A stretch of DNA of 20,177 nucleotides from Mastigamoeba balamuthi (GCA_902651635.1 CACRSC010000093.1:1-20177), one strand, 5' to 3'; positions 7,601 to 16,150 are shown, counted from the first letter of the stretch. A program made the numbers and translations. The notes: a model not told the origin generated them from the letters alone.

Positions 7601-10136
7601 AGAACAGGTTCCTCCTTGGGCACGGGGAGACCCCAGGTCGTGCAACCCATCTGGATGTCCTTTACCGCGATGTTGGCGTCCTTCAGGATGTCGCGCCACA
7701 TGCGGTTGGATACACGGTACAGGGCCTCGCTGATCGCCTCTGCCTGCTCCCTCGTGCTGGTGGTCTTCCAGTCGGGGCAGCGCAGCGCCACCACGGGGCC
7801 GATGACGTCGGGGGCCATCTTCACGATCAGGGCGAGAGTATCAGACCAGCCCCTGGCCATTATCGTGTGGACGGCCTCCGCCCCGCTCTGCTTGGTCGTA
7901 TCAACGCTGAAGGTCTTCTCGAGGAAGGCCTGGACGTCCTTGTCCTCGAGCTTGTCCAGCACGTTGCAGACTGCCCGGGCCTTGAGCTCCTCATTCCCGA
8001 TGGTGAAGCGCTCGTCTTCGGTGTCAACGTCGCAATCCATCGCCAGCTGCTTCAACTGCTCTATCTTGTGTTGGTTGACGATTTCCTGTGCCAGGCCCAC
8101 GTTGCACACGTGACGCAGAAGTGCCTCGCGGTCCATCTTCTGAGAAGGCGCGGAACCAGCGTCCTTGTCCTTGGCCTCAGTGTTTGCCCTCGGGACGTTC
8201 TCCCACGATAAAAGCGTCTGGACGAGCGGAAGTACCTTGCCATCCACCACCTTGCCCAGAAGGTCGGCCAAACCGCGGAACGACACCTCCCGCACCGCCC
8301 GTAGCAGCCCCGGGCTTTCCAAGGCAGCTGCGCCTTCGCTGAGGTCGCCAATGACGCCGCTCAGATGCCCGTTTTGTGCCGACTTGATGAAGGCTGCCCT
8401 GACGTCCGTCATCTTGTCCACGCTCATGGCGAGCACCTCGCGCGGGTGGTCCAGCAGCGCCTGCAGCTCCACCAGATCCAGCTGCCTCTGCTGGTCCAGC
8501 GGGTACTTGGGCTTGGGCTGACGAAGTGCCTTGGCCACGTCCTTGATCAAGTCCATGCGCCACTGGGGCTTGGGCTCGGGAGCCTTGTGGTGGCAGTCGA
8601 CGACTCTGGCCAGTGCGTCGGCCGTGGCGAAGTTCTTGGATGTGTCCACGGCGCTTGTTAGCTCCTCTCCCTTGAGCCCTCTGCCCGCGATGCCACTGGC
8701 AATGTTCACGGCGCTGGGGCCCGCCATCTTGATGATGCCCTGGATGACGTCGAAAAAGCCGCGCTTGGTGACCTCGGCGGCCGCAATGTACTTGTCTTCG
8801 CTGTTGGGGGTACCCGCCTGGTTGGCCTGCTGATGAGCCCCCGCTTCCATGTCCTTCAGACCCCTCTGCTCGGCGTCCAGAAAAGCGTCTAGGAACTGGT
8901 AGCATTCCTTCAGGGGCCTCCTGCGCAGCTCGGCCTCCTGCTGGTCGGGGCGCATGCGCGCGATACCGAGTAGCACCGTGTTCATAGGGGCAGGTGCCGC
9001 GTCCCTGGACCTGTTGCACGCGGCGATGCGGGCGACGAGGTCGCGGACCAGGGCCGTGTCGGCGATGTCCTTGGCCACGAGGTTGCGGTGCTGCGGCGTG
9101 GCGTCGGCGCCCGTGACGCCGTTGACGATGTCGGCCATCCGGTTGGGGTCGGCGCGCAGGGCCTTGACGACGGCGTCGGCCCAGCCCTTGACGCTCAGGA
9201 CCGACAGCGCCTTGGCGCCCTCGTCGCTGAGCTCGCTGTCGATGTCTCGCGAGCCCTCGACGGTGGTGTTGGTGGCCGCCTCCACCACCTCAGGCGCGAT
9301 GCCCGACGTGCCGTCGACGATGTTGAGGAACCTACCCTCCTCGTTGGGGCCCACCGTCATCCCTGCCCTCGCTGCGGCCCCCAGGTCCACGCCGCACCGC
9401 AGGCTGTCCATCACAGACCCGAACAGCCTCAGCCGCTTCGGCTTCGCCTTCTCTGCCGCCCCAGCGGCATTGCCAGCTGCTGGCTCGTCCTCGTCCCCCG
9501 GGTTCAGCGACCTGGTTGTCCTGCCCCCGGAGAGCTCGTTGTTGATTCTCTGGACCTCATCGTAGAAGCTCAGCATGCTGCTGGCGTCGCGGCTCTTGTC
9601 CCGGTCGCCGAGTGGGGGGATGAAGCGGGGCTTCCTGTAGTTGTCGCCGTTGACTGGGAGCCCTGTGGTCCCCATGGTGCCTGAGTGGCAGCAGTCCATG
9701 TGCATCACCACCGTCACCCCATTCCGCGCCGCGGGGCCCAGTATAGCTGCGATGGCCTCGGACGTCAGCTGTGCGCTGTCCCTGTGCTCAAAGTAGTCGC
9801 TGCGTTGCGCGCACACCGGGGGCCGCGGTGAGTCGAACGCAGCGATGCCAGCGCGCGGGCCAGCAGGGAGGAGGTGCGCGTGTGCGCACGCGGGGCAGAT
9901 GGCAGCTGTCTTGACCCCGCTGATCAACGAGTAGGTGCCGTGGCCGCTGAAGGTGAAGATGCGCAGGTCGCCCGGCTTAGCGTCTGCCACCAGCGCACGC
10001 AGCTCGCGGACTATCGCCTCCTCGGAGGCGGCGCCGTCTATCAGCGTCGTGACCGCGGAGACGCCCATGCGGCTGAGCCACGTCTGCACCGTCTTGGTGT
10101 CCTGTACGCATCCCTCCAACTGGCTCTCCGAGTACT
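4621..10136 (-). CDS. Giant metacaspase (clan CD, C14-like): uninterrupted last exon
   Basis: A cysteine peptidase of the metacaspase family (Arg/Lys specific and usually Ca-dependent in characterised members). The exon continues GIN|QYSESQLEGCVQDTK from the exon before the intron at 10137-10196. Numbering from the Met at 10119: catalytic His60 in FTFSGHG, catalytic Cys144 in MDCCHSG (codon 9688-9690). Residues about 165-1000 form an alpha-helical, repeat-like insertion. About 1000-1085 match the p10 part (LMAACQIQQTASDAL, HQGAFTCFVNKAL, then a TY-containing helix). The remaining 750 residues match nothing I know: a Cys cluster (CPSAGKCEFKCCGCSEKQTC, about 1241-1263) and a Gln/Lys-rich tract near 1526-1545. 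The stop is TAG at 4621-4623. With the 5' exons at 12239-12930 and the duplicated 2 kb counted once, the protein is about 1,969 residues, several times the usual 300-450. Confidence 0.9.
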
Positions 10137-10808
10137 CTGCGAGACAGAGCAGAGACCGTGATCAGCTCTGAGGCACGGCAGAGGGTAACAGCGCACGATT
10201 GATGCCGACGACGAGGGCGCGGGAGGTGCCCGGCTGGCCCTCGATAGCGCGGCTGCCGCCGCTGGCGCGCTCGACAGAGACCGAGAGCTCAGCGCAGCGC
10301 AGGCGCAGCGTCGCCGTCGTGCCCGACAGGCGCCCCACCGGCAGCTCCCCGCTGTCCACCAGCGCCCCCGACGCCACGTGCACCTGCCGTGGCCCGAGGC
10401 CGCCGCCGCCGCAGCGACGCGGTTGGCCGGAAAGCAGTGAGGGCAGGCGAACTGAATGTGGAATTCCAAGTGGAACTGGCGAGTGCCAACAGCACAGCAG
10501 AGTTGCAGTGCAGCAGACGCTATGCAGGCCCCCAGAGGACACGAGAGCCAGAGAGCAGGCAGGGCAGAGGGCGGCACCTCGACTGAGACAGAGGGGGTGG
10601 CGGTGGTGTCGAGGCTGATGGCGAAGCCGGGGAAGGCGTAGACGCCGGTCTCGTTGGGGGCGCAGAGGGGCGTGGTGGCCTGCATGGCCCCGAAGCTGAC
10701 CTGCACGAGGCACCGCACGTCGGGCCCCAGGGGCCTGCCTCAGCCGCAGCACCAGCACCGCGAGGGCAGAGCGTGAGCAGGGGCAGCGCAGCGGCAGTAG
10801 GGAAGCGG
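8768..10808. repeat. Left copy of a 2,041-bp near-identical direct duplication
   Basis: The segment is repeated at a constant offset of 2,042 bp in 10810-12850. I see only two differences, 10561 (A here, G at 12603) and 10760 (G here, A at 12802). Both lie in introns of the metacaspase gene, near the end of this copy. The two copies are separated by exactly one N. Confidence 0.95.
10197..10734 (-). other. Second appearance of metacaspase exons 2 and 3 (assembly duplicate)
   Basis: Exon 3 (10383-10197) and exon 2 (10734-10578) of the metacaspase appear here as exact counterparts of 12425-12239 and 12776-12620. The sequence then enters intron 1 and stops at the N, before exon 1. They should not be annotated as a second gene. 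Their presence in frame directly upstream of the long last exon confirms the exon order and the 60-nt intron (10137-10196). Confidence 0.8.
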
Positions 10809-10809
10809 N
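10809..10809. other. Single ambiguous base joining two overlapping sequences
   Basis: The only N in the window lies exactly between the end of one 2,041-bp copy and the start of the other. Directly to its left is metacaspase intron 1; directly to its right is the middle of the coding exon. That is the signature of two overlapping contigs or haplotype ends abutted without merging. Confidence 0.9.
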
Positions 10810-12850
10810 GTGACCTCGGCGGCCGCAATGTACTTGTCTTCGCTGTTGGGGGTACCCGCCTGGTTGGCCTGCTGATGAGCCCCCGCTTCCATGTCCTTCA
10901 GACCCCTCTGCTCGGCGTCCAGAAAAGCGTCTAGGAACTGGTAGCATTCCTTCAGGGGCCTCCTGCGCAGCTCGGCCTCCTGCTGGTCGGGGCGCATGCG
11001 CGCGATACCGAGTAGCACCGTGTTCATAGGGGCAGGTGCCGCGTCCCTGGACCTGTTGCACGCGGCGATGCGGGCGACGAGGTCGCGGACCAGGGCCGTG
11101 TCGGCGATGTCCTTGGCCACGAGGTTGCGGTGCTGCGGCGTGGCGTCGGCGCCCGTGACGCCGTTGACGATGTCGGCCATCCGGTTGGGGTCGGCGCGCA
11201 GGGCCTTGACGACGGCGTCGGCCCAGCCCTTGACGCTCAGGACCGACAGCGCCTTGGCGCCCTCGTCGCTGAGCTCGCTGTCGATGTCTCGCGAGCCCTC
11301 GACGGTGGTGTTGGTGGCCGCCTCCACCACCTCAGGCGCGATGCCCGACGTGCCGTCGACGATGTTGAGGAACCTACCCTCCTCGTTGGGGCCCACCGTC
11401 ATCCCTGCCCTCGCTGCGGCCCCCAGGTCCACGCCGCACCGCAGGCTGTCCATCACAGACCCGAACAGCCTCAGCCGCTTCGGCTTCGCCTTCTCTGCCG
11501 CCCCAGCGGCATTGCCAGCTGCTGGCTCGTCCTCGTCCCCCGGGTTCAGCGACCTGGTTGTCCTGCCCCCGGAGAGCTCGTTGTTGATTCTCTGGACCTC
11601 ATCGTAGAAGCTCAGCATGCTGCTGGCGTCGCGGCTCTTGTCCCGGTCGCCGAGTGGGGGGATGAAGCGGGGCTTCCTGTAGTTGTCGCCGTTGACTGGG
11701 AGCCCTGTGGTCCCCATGGTGCCTGAGTGGCAGCAGTCCATGTGCATCACCACCGTCACCCCATTCCGCGCCGCGGGGCCCAGTATAGCTGCGATGGCCT
11801 CGGACGTCAGCTGTGCGCTGTCCCTGTGCTCAAAGTAGTCGCTGCGTTGCGCGCACACCGGGGGCCGCGGTGAGTCGAACGCAGCGATGCCAGCGCGCGG
11901 GCCAGCAGGGAGGAGGTGCGCGTGTGCGCACGCGGGGCAGATGGCAGCTGTCTTGACCCCGCTGATCAACGAGTAGGTGCCGTGGCCGCTGAAGGTGAAG
12001 ATGCGCAGGTCGCCCGGCTTAGCGTCTGCCACCAGCGCACGCAGCTCGCGGACTATCGCCTCCTCGGAGGCGGCGCCGTCTATCAGCGTCGTGACCGCGG
12101 AGACGCCCATGCGGCTGAGCCACGTCTGCACCGTCTTGGTGTCCTGTACGCATCCCTCCAACTGGCTCTCCGAGTACTCTGCGAGACAGAGCAGAGACCG
12201 TGATCAGCTCTGAGGCACGGCAGAGGGTAACAGCGCACGATTGATGCCGACGACGAGGGCGCGGGAGGTGCCCGGCTGGCCCTCGATAGCGCGGCTGCCG
12301 CCGCTGGCGCGCTCGACAGAGACCGAGAGCTCAGCGCAGCGCAGGCGCAGCGTCGCCGTCGTGCCCGACAGGCGCCCCACCGGCAGCTCCCCGCTGTCCA
12401 CCAGCGCCCCCGACGCCACGTGCACCTGCCGTGGCCCGAGGCCGCCGCCGCCGCAGCGACGCGGTTGGCCGGAAAGCAGTGAGGGCAGGCGAACTGAATG
12501 TGGAATTCCAAGTGGAACTGGCGAGTGCCAACAGCACAGCAGAGTTGCAGTGCAGCAGACGCTATGCAGGCCCCCAGAGGACACGAGAGCCAGAGAGCAG
12601 GCGGGGCAGAGGGCGGCACCTCGACTGAGACAGAGGGGGTGGCGGTGGTGTCGAGGCTGATGGCGAAGCCGGGGAAGGCGTAGACGCCGGTCTCGTTGGG
12701 GGCGCAGAGGGGCGTGGTGGCCTGCATGGCCCCGAAGCTGACCTGCACGAGGCACCGCACGTCGGGCCCCAGGGGCCTGCCTCAGCCGCAGCACCAGCAC
12801 CACGAGGGCAGAGCGTGAGCAGGGGCAGCGCAGCGGCAGTAGGGAAGCGG
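10810..12850. repeat. Right copy of the 2,041-bp near-identical direct duplication
   Basis: Matches 8768-10808 at an offset of 2,042 bp with two visible substitutions. This copy continues without a break into the true 5' end of the metacaspase gene at 12851-12930, whereas the left copy continues into the 3' two thirds. The two together give one gene. Confidence 0.95.
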
Positions 12851-12930
12851 GAGCAGAGAGGGAGCGAGGGAGGAGGGCACCTGGCGGTGTCAGCGAGGGT
12901 GAAGTTGCCGAGGGTCACAGAGAGGCTCAT
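10810..12930 (-). CDS. Metacaspase gene, 5' exons with C2-like N-terminal domain and p20 start
   Basis: Exon 1 12930-12881 starts MSLSVTLGNFTLADTA. Intron 12880-12777 (104 nt). Exon 2 12776-12620 encodes PLGPDVRCLVQVSFG through GFAISLDTTATPSVSVE. Intron 12619-12426 (194 nt). Exon 3 12425-12239 encodes VHVASGALVDSGELPVG, a beta-rich stretch, then TSRALVVGIN, the first strand of a metacaspase core. Intron 12238-12179 (60 nt). Exon 4 from 12178 runs to the N. Phases fit at all three junctions (50, 157 and 187 nt). The first 115 residues have the strand pattern of a C2 domain (VSVEVHV...DSGELPVGRL resembles the last C2 strands), an inference from pattern only; calcium-binding aspartates are not clearly conserved. 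The catalytic dyad is encoded again here because this is the duplicated part. Confidence 0.8.
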
Positions 12931-13083
12931 GGCTGTGCTGTGTGGCCCGGGGCAGCCGAGGGTTGGGGGAGAGGGGTTGTGGAGAGGGCAGCAGCGGTGC
13001 CTGTGCGCTCTATTGCTGGGCCGCTGTTTTCTGTGTGACACTCTGGAAGGAGGACCGTGTGCCGAGAAAGAGCGAGAGCCCTC
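12931..13083 (-). promoter_or_regulatory. Upstream region of the metacaspase start codon
   Basis: The roughly 150 bp between the exonuclease remnant and the ATG at 12930 carry no open exon in the expected frame. They include a C-rich tract (CCACAACCCCTCTCCCCC on the minus strand) and a start context CAGCCATGA. No TATA box is evident. This is the only room for a promoter unless an untranslated exon lies further upstream. Confidence 0.35.
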
Positions 13084-13220
13084 ACCGCTGAAATGCTGAA
13101 ATGGAAATTCTGGAATGGAATCCTGTGGAAAACCGGGCATACCCGCAACCGGCTGGCTGCCGCACCACCGAAATGCTGAAATGGTAACCTGCGGAAAACC
13201 AGACGCCAAAACCCGCGAGG
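13084..13220. repeat. Imperfect direct repeat, two units of about 63 bp
   Basis: Two adjacent units share GAAATGCTGAAATGG followed, after a variable gap, by CCTGYGGAAAACC (13084-13150 and 13168-13220). It follows directly on the last recognisable residue (SDW) of the exonuclease domain and replaces the expected C-terminal motif, so it may mark the site where that gene was broken. Confidence 0.55.
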
Positions 13221-13900
13221 CCAGTCGCTGAGGCGCTGGGCCTTGTCGAGGGGCAGGGCGAGGACGGCGCGGGTGATGGCCTGCAGGCTGAGGCCCCTGC
13301 GGTGTAGCCGTGGCGCGCTGCCAGCCGCTGCAGCTCCACGGCCCCCGCCAGCGCCACGCCGTACTGCCCCCCGCAGCCGCCTCGCGTCGCCCTGGATGCC
13401 CACGCCCACCTTGAGCACCCTGCGGCGCCAGCAGGGGCCCCCGGTGGTCAGCAGCGGCCCTGGGCTGCGCCGAGGCCCTCTGGACCACTGGGCGACTGGA
13501 CTGTGCTCCCTCCGCGAGCCCAATTCATTTGCCTCCCGCCCTCAGAGGCCCGCCAACACAGCCAGCAGCCAGCGAGCTCGCCCGAGCACTTGGAGCTCGG
13601 ACGGAACACGCACGGCAGCGCAGGTTGGCGGAGACAGGGATAGGTGGATTTGGATTTGGCCAGATATCGCCGCAGATTCACGCGATATCTCGTTAGGGCG
13701 CACCGGGAATCCGAGAGGAACGCAGCGAGACGCGGTGGCAGGGCGGCCACGCCGACGAGGCGGACGACAGCGCACTGGGCGGCGGTGCAGATCTGCATGG
13801 CGGCGGGGTGGTCGGAGCCGCTGGTCCACTCGAGGTCGAAGCCCACGCAGCCCACGCAGCCCACCGCCTCTGCCGTCTCTGCCGTAGGGAAACTAAGACT
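13221..13900 (-). CDS. WRN-type DEDD 3'-5' exonuclease domain, frameshifted and truncated
   Basis: Two exons separated by a 284-nt GT-AG intron (13420-13703) join as FLSDS|RVLKVGVGIQ. Motif I is CVGFDLEWTSGS (Asp codon 13835-13837, Glu 13829-13831); motif II is VGVGIQGDARRL (Asp 13386-13388); then YGVALAGAVELQRLAARHGY, GLSLQAITRAVL and LDKAQRLSDW. This order is that of the exonuclease domain of Werner-like proteins, which remove nucleotides from 3' DNA ends. Two compensating frame changes are needed, one extra G in the six-G run at 13367-13372 and one missing G in the run at 13294-13297; both are homopolymers, so base-calling errors are likely. Motif III (YAAxDA) does not follow SDW. The start is unresolved; the frame is open to a Met at 14023 but crosses an inverted repeat. 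Confidence 0.7.
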
Positions 13901-13906
13901 GGCGCC

Positions 13907-14088
13907 CCGTCCGGGTGAAAATGTTCCCCCGGGTGCTTTGAATGACTGAAAAATGGTGTTGCCCGAGTTCTCCCGACCAACCACAGTGTGCGTGGCAGCA
14001 TACTGAGCACACACTGTGGTCATGTAACTCTGGGGGCCAATTAGATTTGGATTAACGTGCGAACCCGGGCAACGTTTTCACCCGGGCG
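13907..14088. repeat. MITE-like inverted-repeat unit with an internal hairpin
   Basis: CCGGGTGAAAATGTTCCCCCG at its left end (from 13911) is matched in inverse by the sequence around 14064-14087 (GCAACGTTTTCACCCGGG). About 130 bp lie between the arms, and inside is a perfect 11-bp inverted repeat ACCACAGTGTG / CACACTGTGGT (13980-13990, 14010-14020). It lies at the 5' side of the exonuclease frame. No coding potential is convincing. No target-site duplication could be confirmed by eye. Confidence 0.45.
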
Positions 14089-14298
14089 GGACGGCAGTAT
14101 TGTGGGCGTGATCGGTGCACCGCAGTAGCGGTGTGCGGACGCACCGGTGACAGGTAGAGAACGCAGGCACTCGGCCGCACCCAGAGGCGCCGTCGGGAGC
14201 ACAGTGGGGATGTGCACGTGGCGCCACGTGGGATTTGTCTGGAGATTTATGACGCGGTTCAGGTTTTTGTCAAAGGGTAGCAACACAGCAACAGCAGA
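14089..14298. promoter_or_regulatory. Region before the LRR gene with a 16-bp perfect palindrome
   Basis: Between the inverted-repeat unit and the first supported LRR exon lies 210 bp with CACGTGGCGCCACGTG at 14215-14230, two CACGTG E/G-box cores in a perfect 16-bp palindrome. CACGTG is the known site of many bHLH and bZIP factors. A promoter role for the plus-strand LRR gene is inferred from position only. No exon could be supported here, though a 5' exon of the LRR gene may be hidden in it. Confidence 0.35.
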
Positions 14299-15285
14299 AT
14301 GGTACCTGTATGCTTGTTCCATTGTAATCACGTATCTGAGTATGTTGGTAGTAAACTGCCGGGGAATCAAATTTCCGGGACCATCCCTGAGAGTATCTTC
14401 GCAATCGGCCTCTCCTTGAATTCCGTGTATGGTTTCCAACCACGGCACCCACATCGCCTGATATGCCTCAGGGATCTCTCACGAAACGAAATTTCGGGAA
14501 CCATACCGAAGTCTGCAAGTAGTCTGAGCAACCTGGAACTACTGTACTACTCGTCACCAGTCAGAGAACTAATGTGCTTTGGCAGAGATCTTTTGGACAA
14601 CAGATTAACTGGCACAATACCCGATCCTCCGCTAAATTACAGAGTGGGCCGTTGGACAAAAAAGTAAGGAATTGTATCTGTTCACCAGCTCATCTCATGC
14701 CAGGGTATTTCTGTCTAACAATCAGCTCTCTGGGACTATTCCAAGTTCAATGTGCACCCAAATAACTGGAAACAAATGGGCTGTCTGCAACTCTGGTTCA
14801 TTGTGCAAGACAGATAAATGTTTAGGTGATGTTGTGTGCCCCTCATACAAGATATGCACCCCCTGCAGCACTCCCGCGAATATGAGTGTGTGCCTCCAAA
14901 GGGCTCTCAAATGCCAGTGGTGTGATGGTAAATGCACCACACAGTGTCCAAGCTGCGAGGCTTTTGGAGGCAATAGAACAGGGTGTAATGAGTGGTCCGG
15001 ATGGTGTTCCTGGTGTGGGCAGCACTGCACAAGAGCGGGTTCGTGTCCCAGCTGCAAGCAGATAGGAAGCAATGAGGAACAGTGCCGTGACTCAACAGCT
15101 GCCTGCACATGGTGTGGAAACTCACGGTACTGCCAGGAAGACTGGAAGCACTGCATAGTGTGCGAGCAAAAGAGTACAGTGGCAGAGTGCACCAAGGAGA
15201 AGGACTGCCGGTGGTGTGGTAACATATGCACAAGTACAGACTGCACTGAGGCACCACTATCATCATCCCCACTCCTCTCAGCAAG
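14299..15285 (+). CDS. Leucine-rich repeat protein with four PSI-like cysteine repeats (partial)
   Basis: Probably an extracellular or surface protein. Four plant-type LRRs are visible: GNQISGTIPES, SRNEISGTIPKS, LDNRLTGTIPD and SNNQLSGTIPSS. Introns cut between successive repeats and keep the 24-25-residue spacing when removed: 14427-14471 (45 nt), 14544-14585 (42 nt) and 14664-14703 (40 nt). Splicing gives SVDLSRNEISG, LELLDLLDNRLTG and KKVFLSNNQLSG. After the LRRs come four cysteine modules of about 38 residues, each ending in a C-x-W-C signature: CQWCDGKC, CSWCGQHC, CTWCGNSRYC and CRWCGNIC, like PSI domains. The 5' end (signal peptide, earlier LRRs) is not found; 14299 is only the first Met in the frame. 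At the 3' end the frame reaches a possible donor at 15286, and no membrane segment is seen, so the gene may be truncated. Confidence 0.7.
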
Positions 15286-15353
15286 GTGCCTCTTCAGTCC
15301 TAACACCTCACTTGGTTCCGCCCCACACTAACACAGACTCCCTTGTTTTGCAG

Positions 15354-15577
15354 CGCAGGGTCAGACAACACACATCGTGATGTTCAAGGTGCTGCCAGAG
15401 AGGTCTCTGCACATGAAAAAGCTGGCAGGGACTGTGCAGCTGACTCCCGGGTATGACAGCCACTCGAGTCCCATGTTCTCTGAGTGGTTTCTGTTCGACA
15501 AGACACAGTGTTGCCCCATCCACGTCATCAAGATCCAGGCCATCTCCAACAAGCACACCAGCGCCAATGATGTCTGA
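15354..15577 (+). CDS. Exon of the FSE..QC.xIH dispersed family, next to the LRR gene
   Basis: After a polypyrimidine tract and CTTGTTTTGCAG, an open exon encodes HIVMFKVLPERSLHMKKL, then PMFSEWFLFDKTQCCPIH and ends KHTSANDV with TGA. It aligns with the last exon of the minus-strand pseudogene at 3309-3601: KVLPE with KVVLPD, MFSE with VFSE, and FDKTQCCPIH with YDMDQCSEIH. Both have a phase-1 intron just upstream. It has no stop in the aligned part. It is not in phase with the LRR exon if the donor at 15286 is used; a donor inside TGCACAAGTACAG near 15230 would fit. It is either a chimeric 3' exon of the LRR gene or a separate fragment inserted behind it. Function unknown. Confidence 0.5.
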
Positions 15578-15961
15578 GCAGATATTGCACCTGCTCAGTG
15601 ACCTTGTTCTTCAATGACATCATCTGATATCAGTCCATATTCACCCACCCAGTTCCCCACAGCACTCGAAAATTGAAGGACCTTCAGTGCCGTTTATGCC
15701 AGGATTGGCCATCTTGCCTTACTAAACATTTTGTCATCTGTTGATGCAATCGATGTTGCACATCGATAGCTGACTGCCTTTTAATTTTATCACACATCAA
15801 TTGTTGCATCAATGCATCGATGTGAAAGGACTTTGTCTTTATTCAGGTTGTATTGCTGCATCGATATAATTGATACCAACATTGCTATTTCCAAGCAGTA
15901 GACATCGATATTAGTGATATATCACTATTTCTAAGTTGTGAAAGTGAAAGGACTTTGCGTT
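15578..15961. other. AT-rich gap with a cluster of five ATCGAT sites
   Basis: No exon is supported. ATCGAT occurs at 15749, 15762, 15816, 15860 and 15904, mostly in a longer TGCATCGAT or CACATCGAT context, where chance would give less than one. GTGAAAGGACTTTG occurs twice, near 15822 and 15948. The repeats suggest a small repeated module or a protein-binding array. Confidence 0.45.
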
Positions 15962-16150
15962 TTAGTGCCTTCTCAGGGGAGGGTGGGGGAACCACCCATC
16001 ACTGAGAATACGCCTGAGTGGGTGCTCTGACAGGAACCAGGCATCCAGGTTCATTATGATCATGACTGCCGAAGTCAGGAGGTCGTTTTCCATAATGTTC
16101 TTTCCCCGGAACTTGGAGCCCAAGATGTTGAAGCGGGACATGAAGCCAAT
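15962..16150 (-). CDS. Open exon of unknown function behind a T-rich segment
   Basis: Minus-strand exon encoding FMSRFNILGSKFRGKN, then VMIIMNLDAWFLSEHPLRR and a terminal PHPPLRRH before TAA at 15962-15964. It follows the shared T-rich segment, but where the other two copies have TTTATAG or TTTTCAG this one reads TTTACATTGG, so the acceptor AG is lost or lies elsewhere. It shows no clear similarity to the downstream sequences of the other two copies. I do not recognise the family. Confidence 0.4.
   Translation of the reverse strand: MGFMSRFNILGSKFRGKNIMENDLLTSAVMIIMNLDAWFLSEHPLRRILSDGWFPHPPLRRH

Noticed and set aside
10162-11061. 299-codon minus-strand frame spanning the N
   Set aside because: It joins an out-of-frame shadow on one side of the join to intron and exon sequence on the other.
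10740-12161. A second, shorter metacaspase gene (473 codons)
   Set aside because: It is the duplicated 2,041 bp and runs across the N into intron sequence of the other copy; the last residues before its stop are chimeric.
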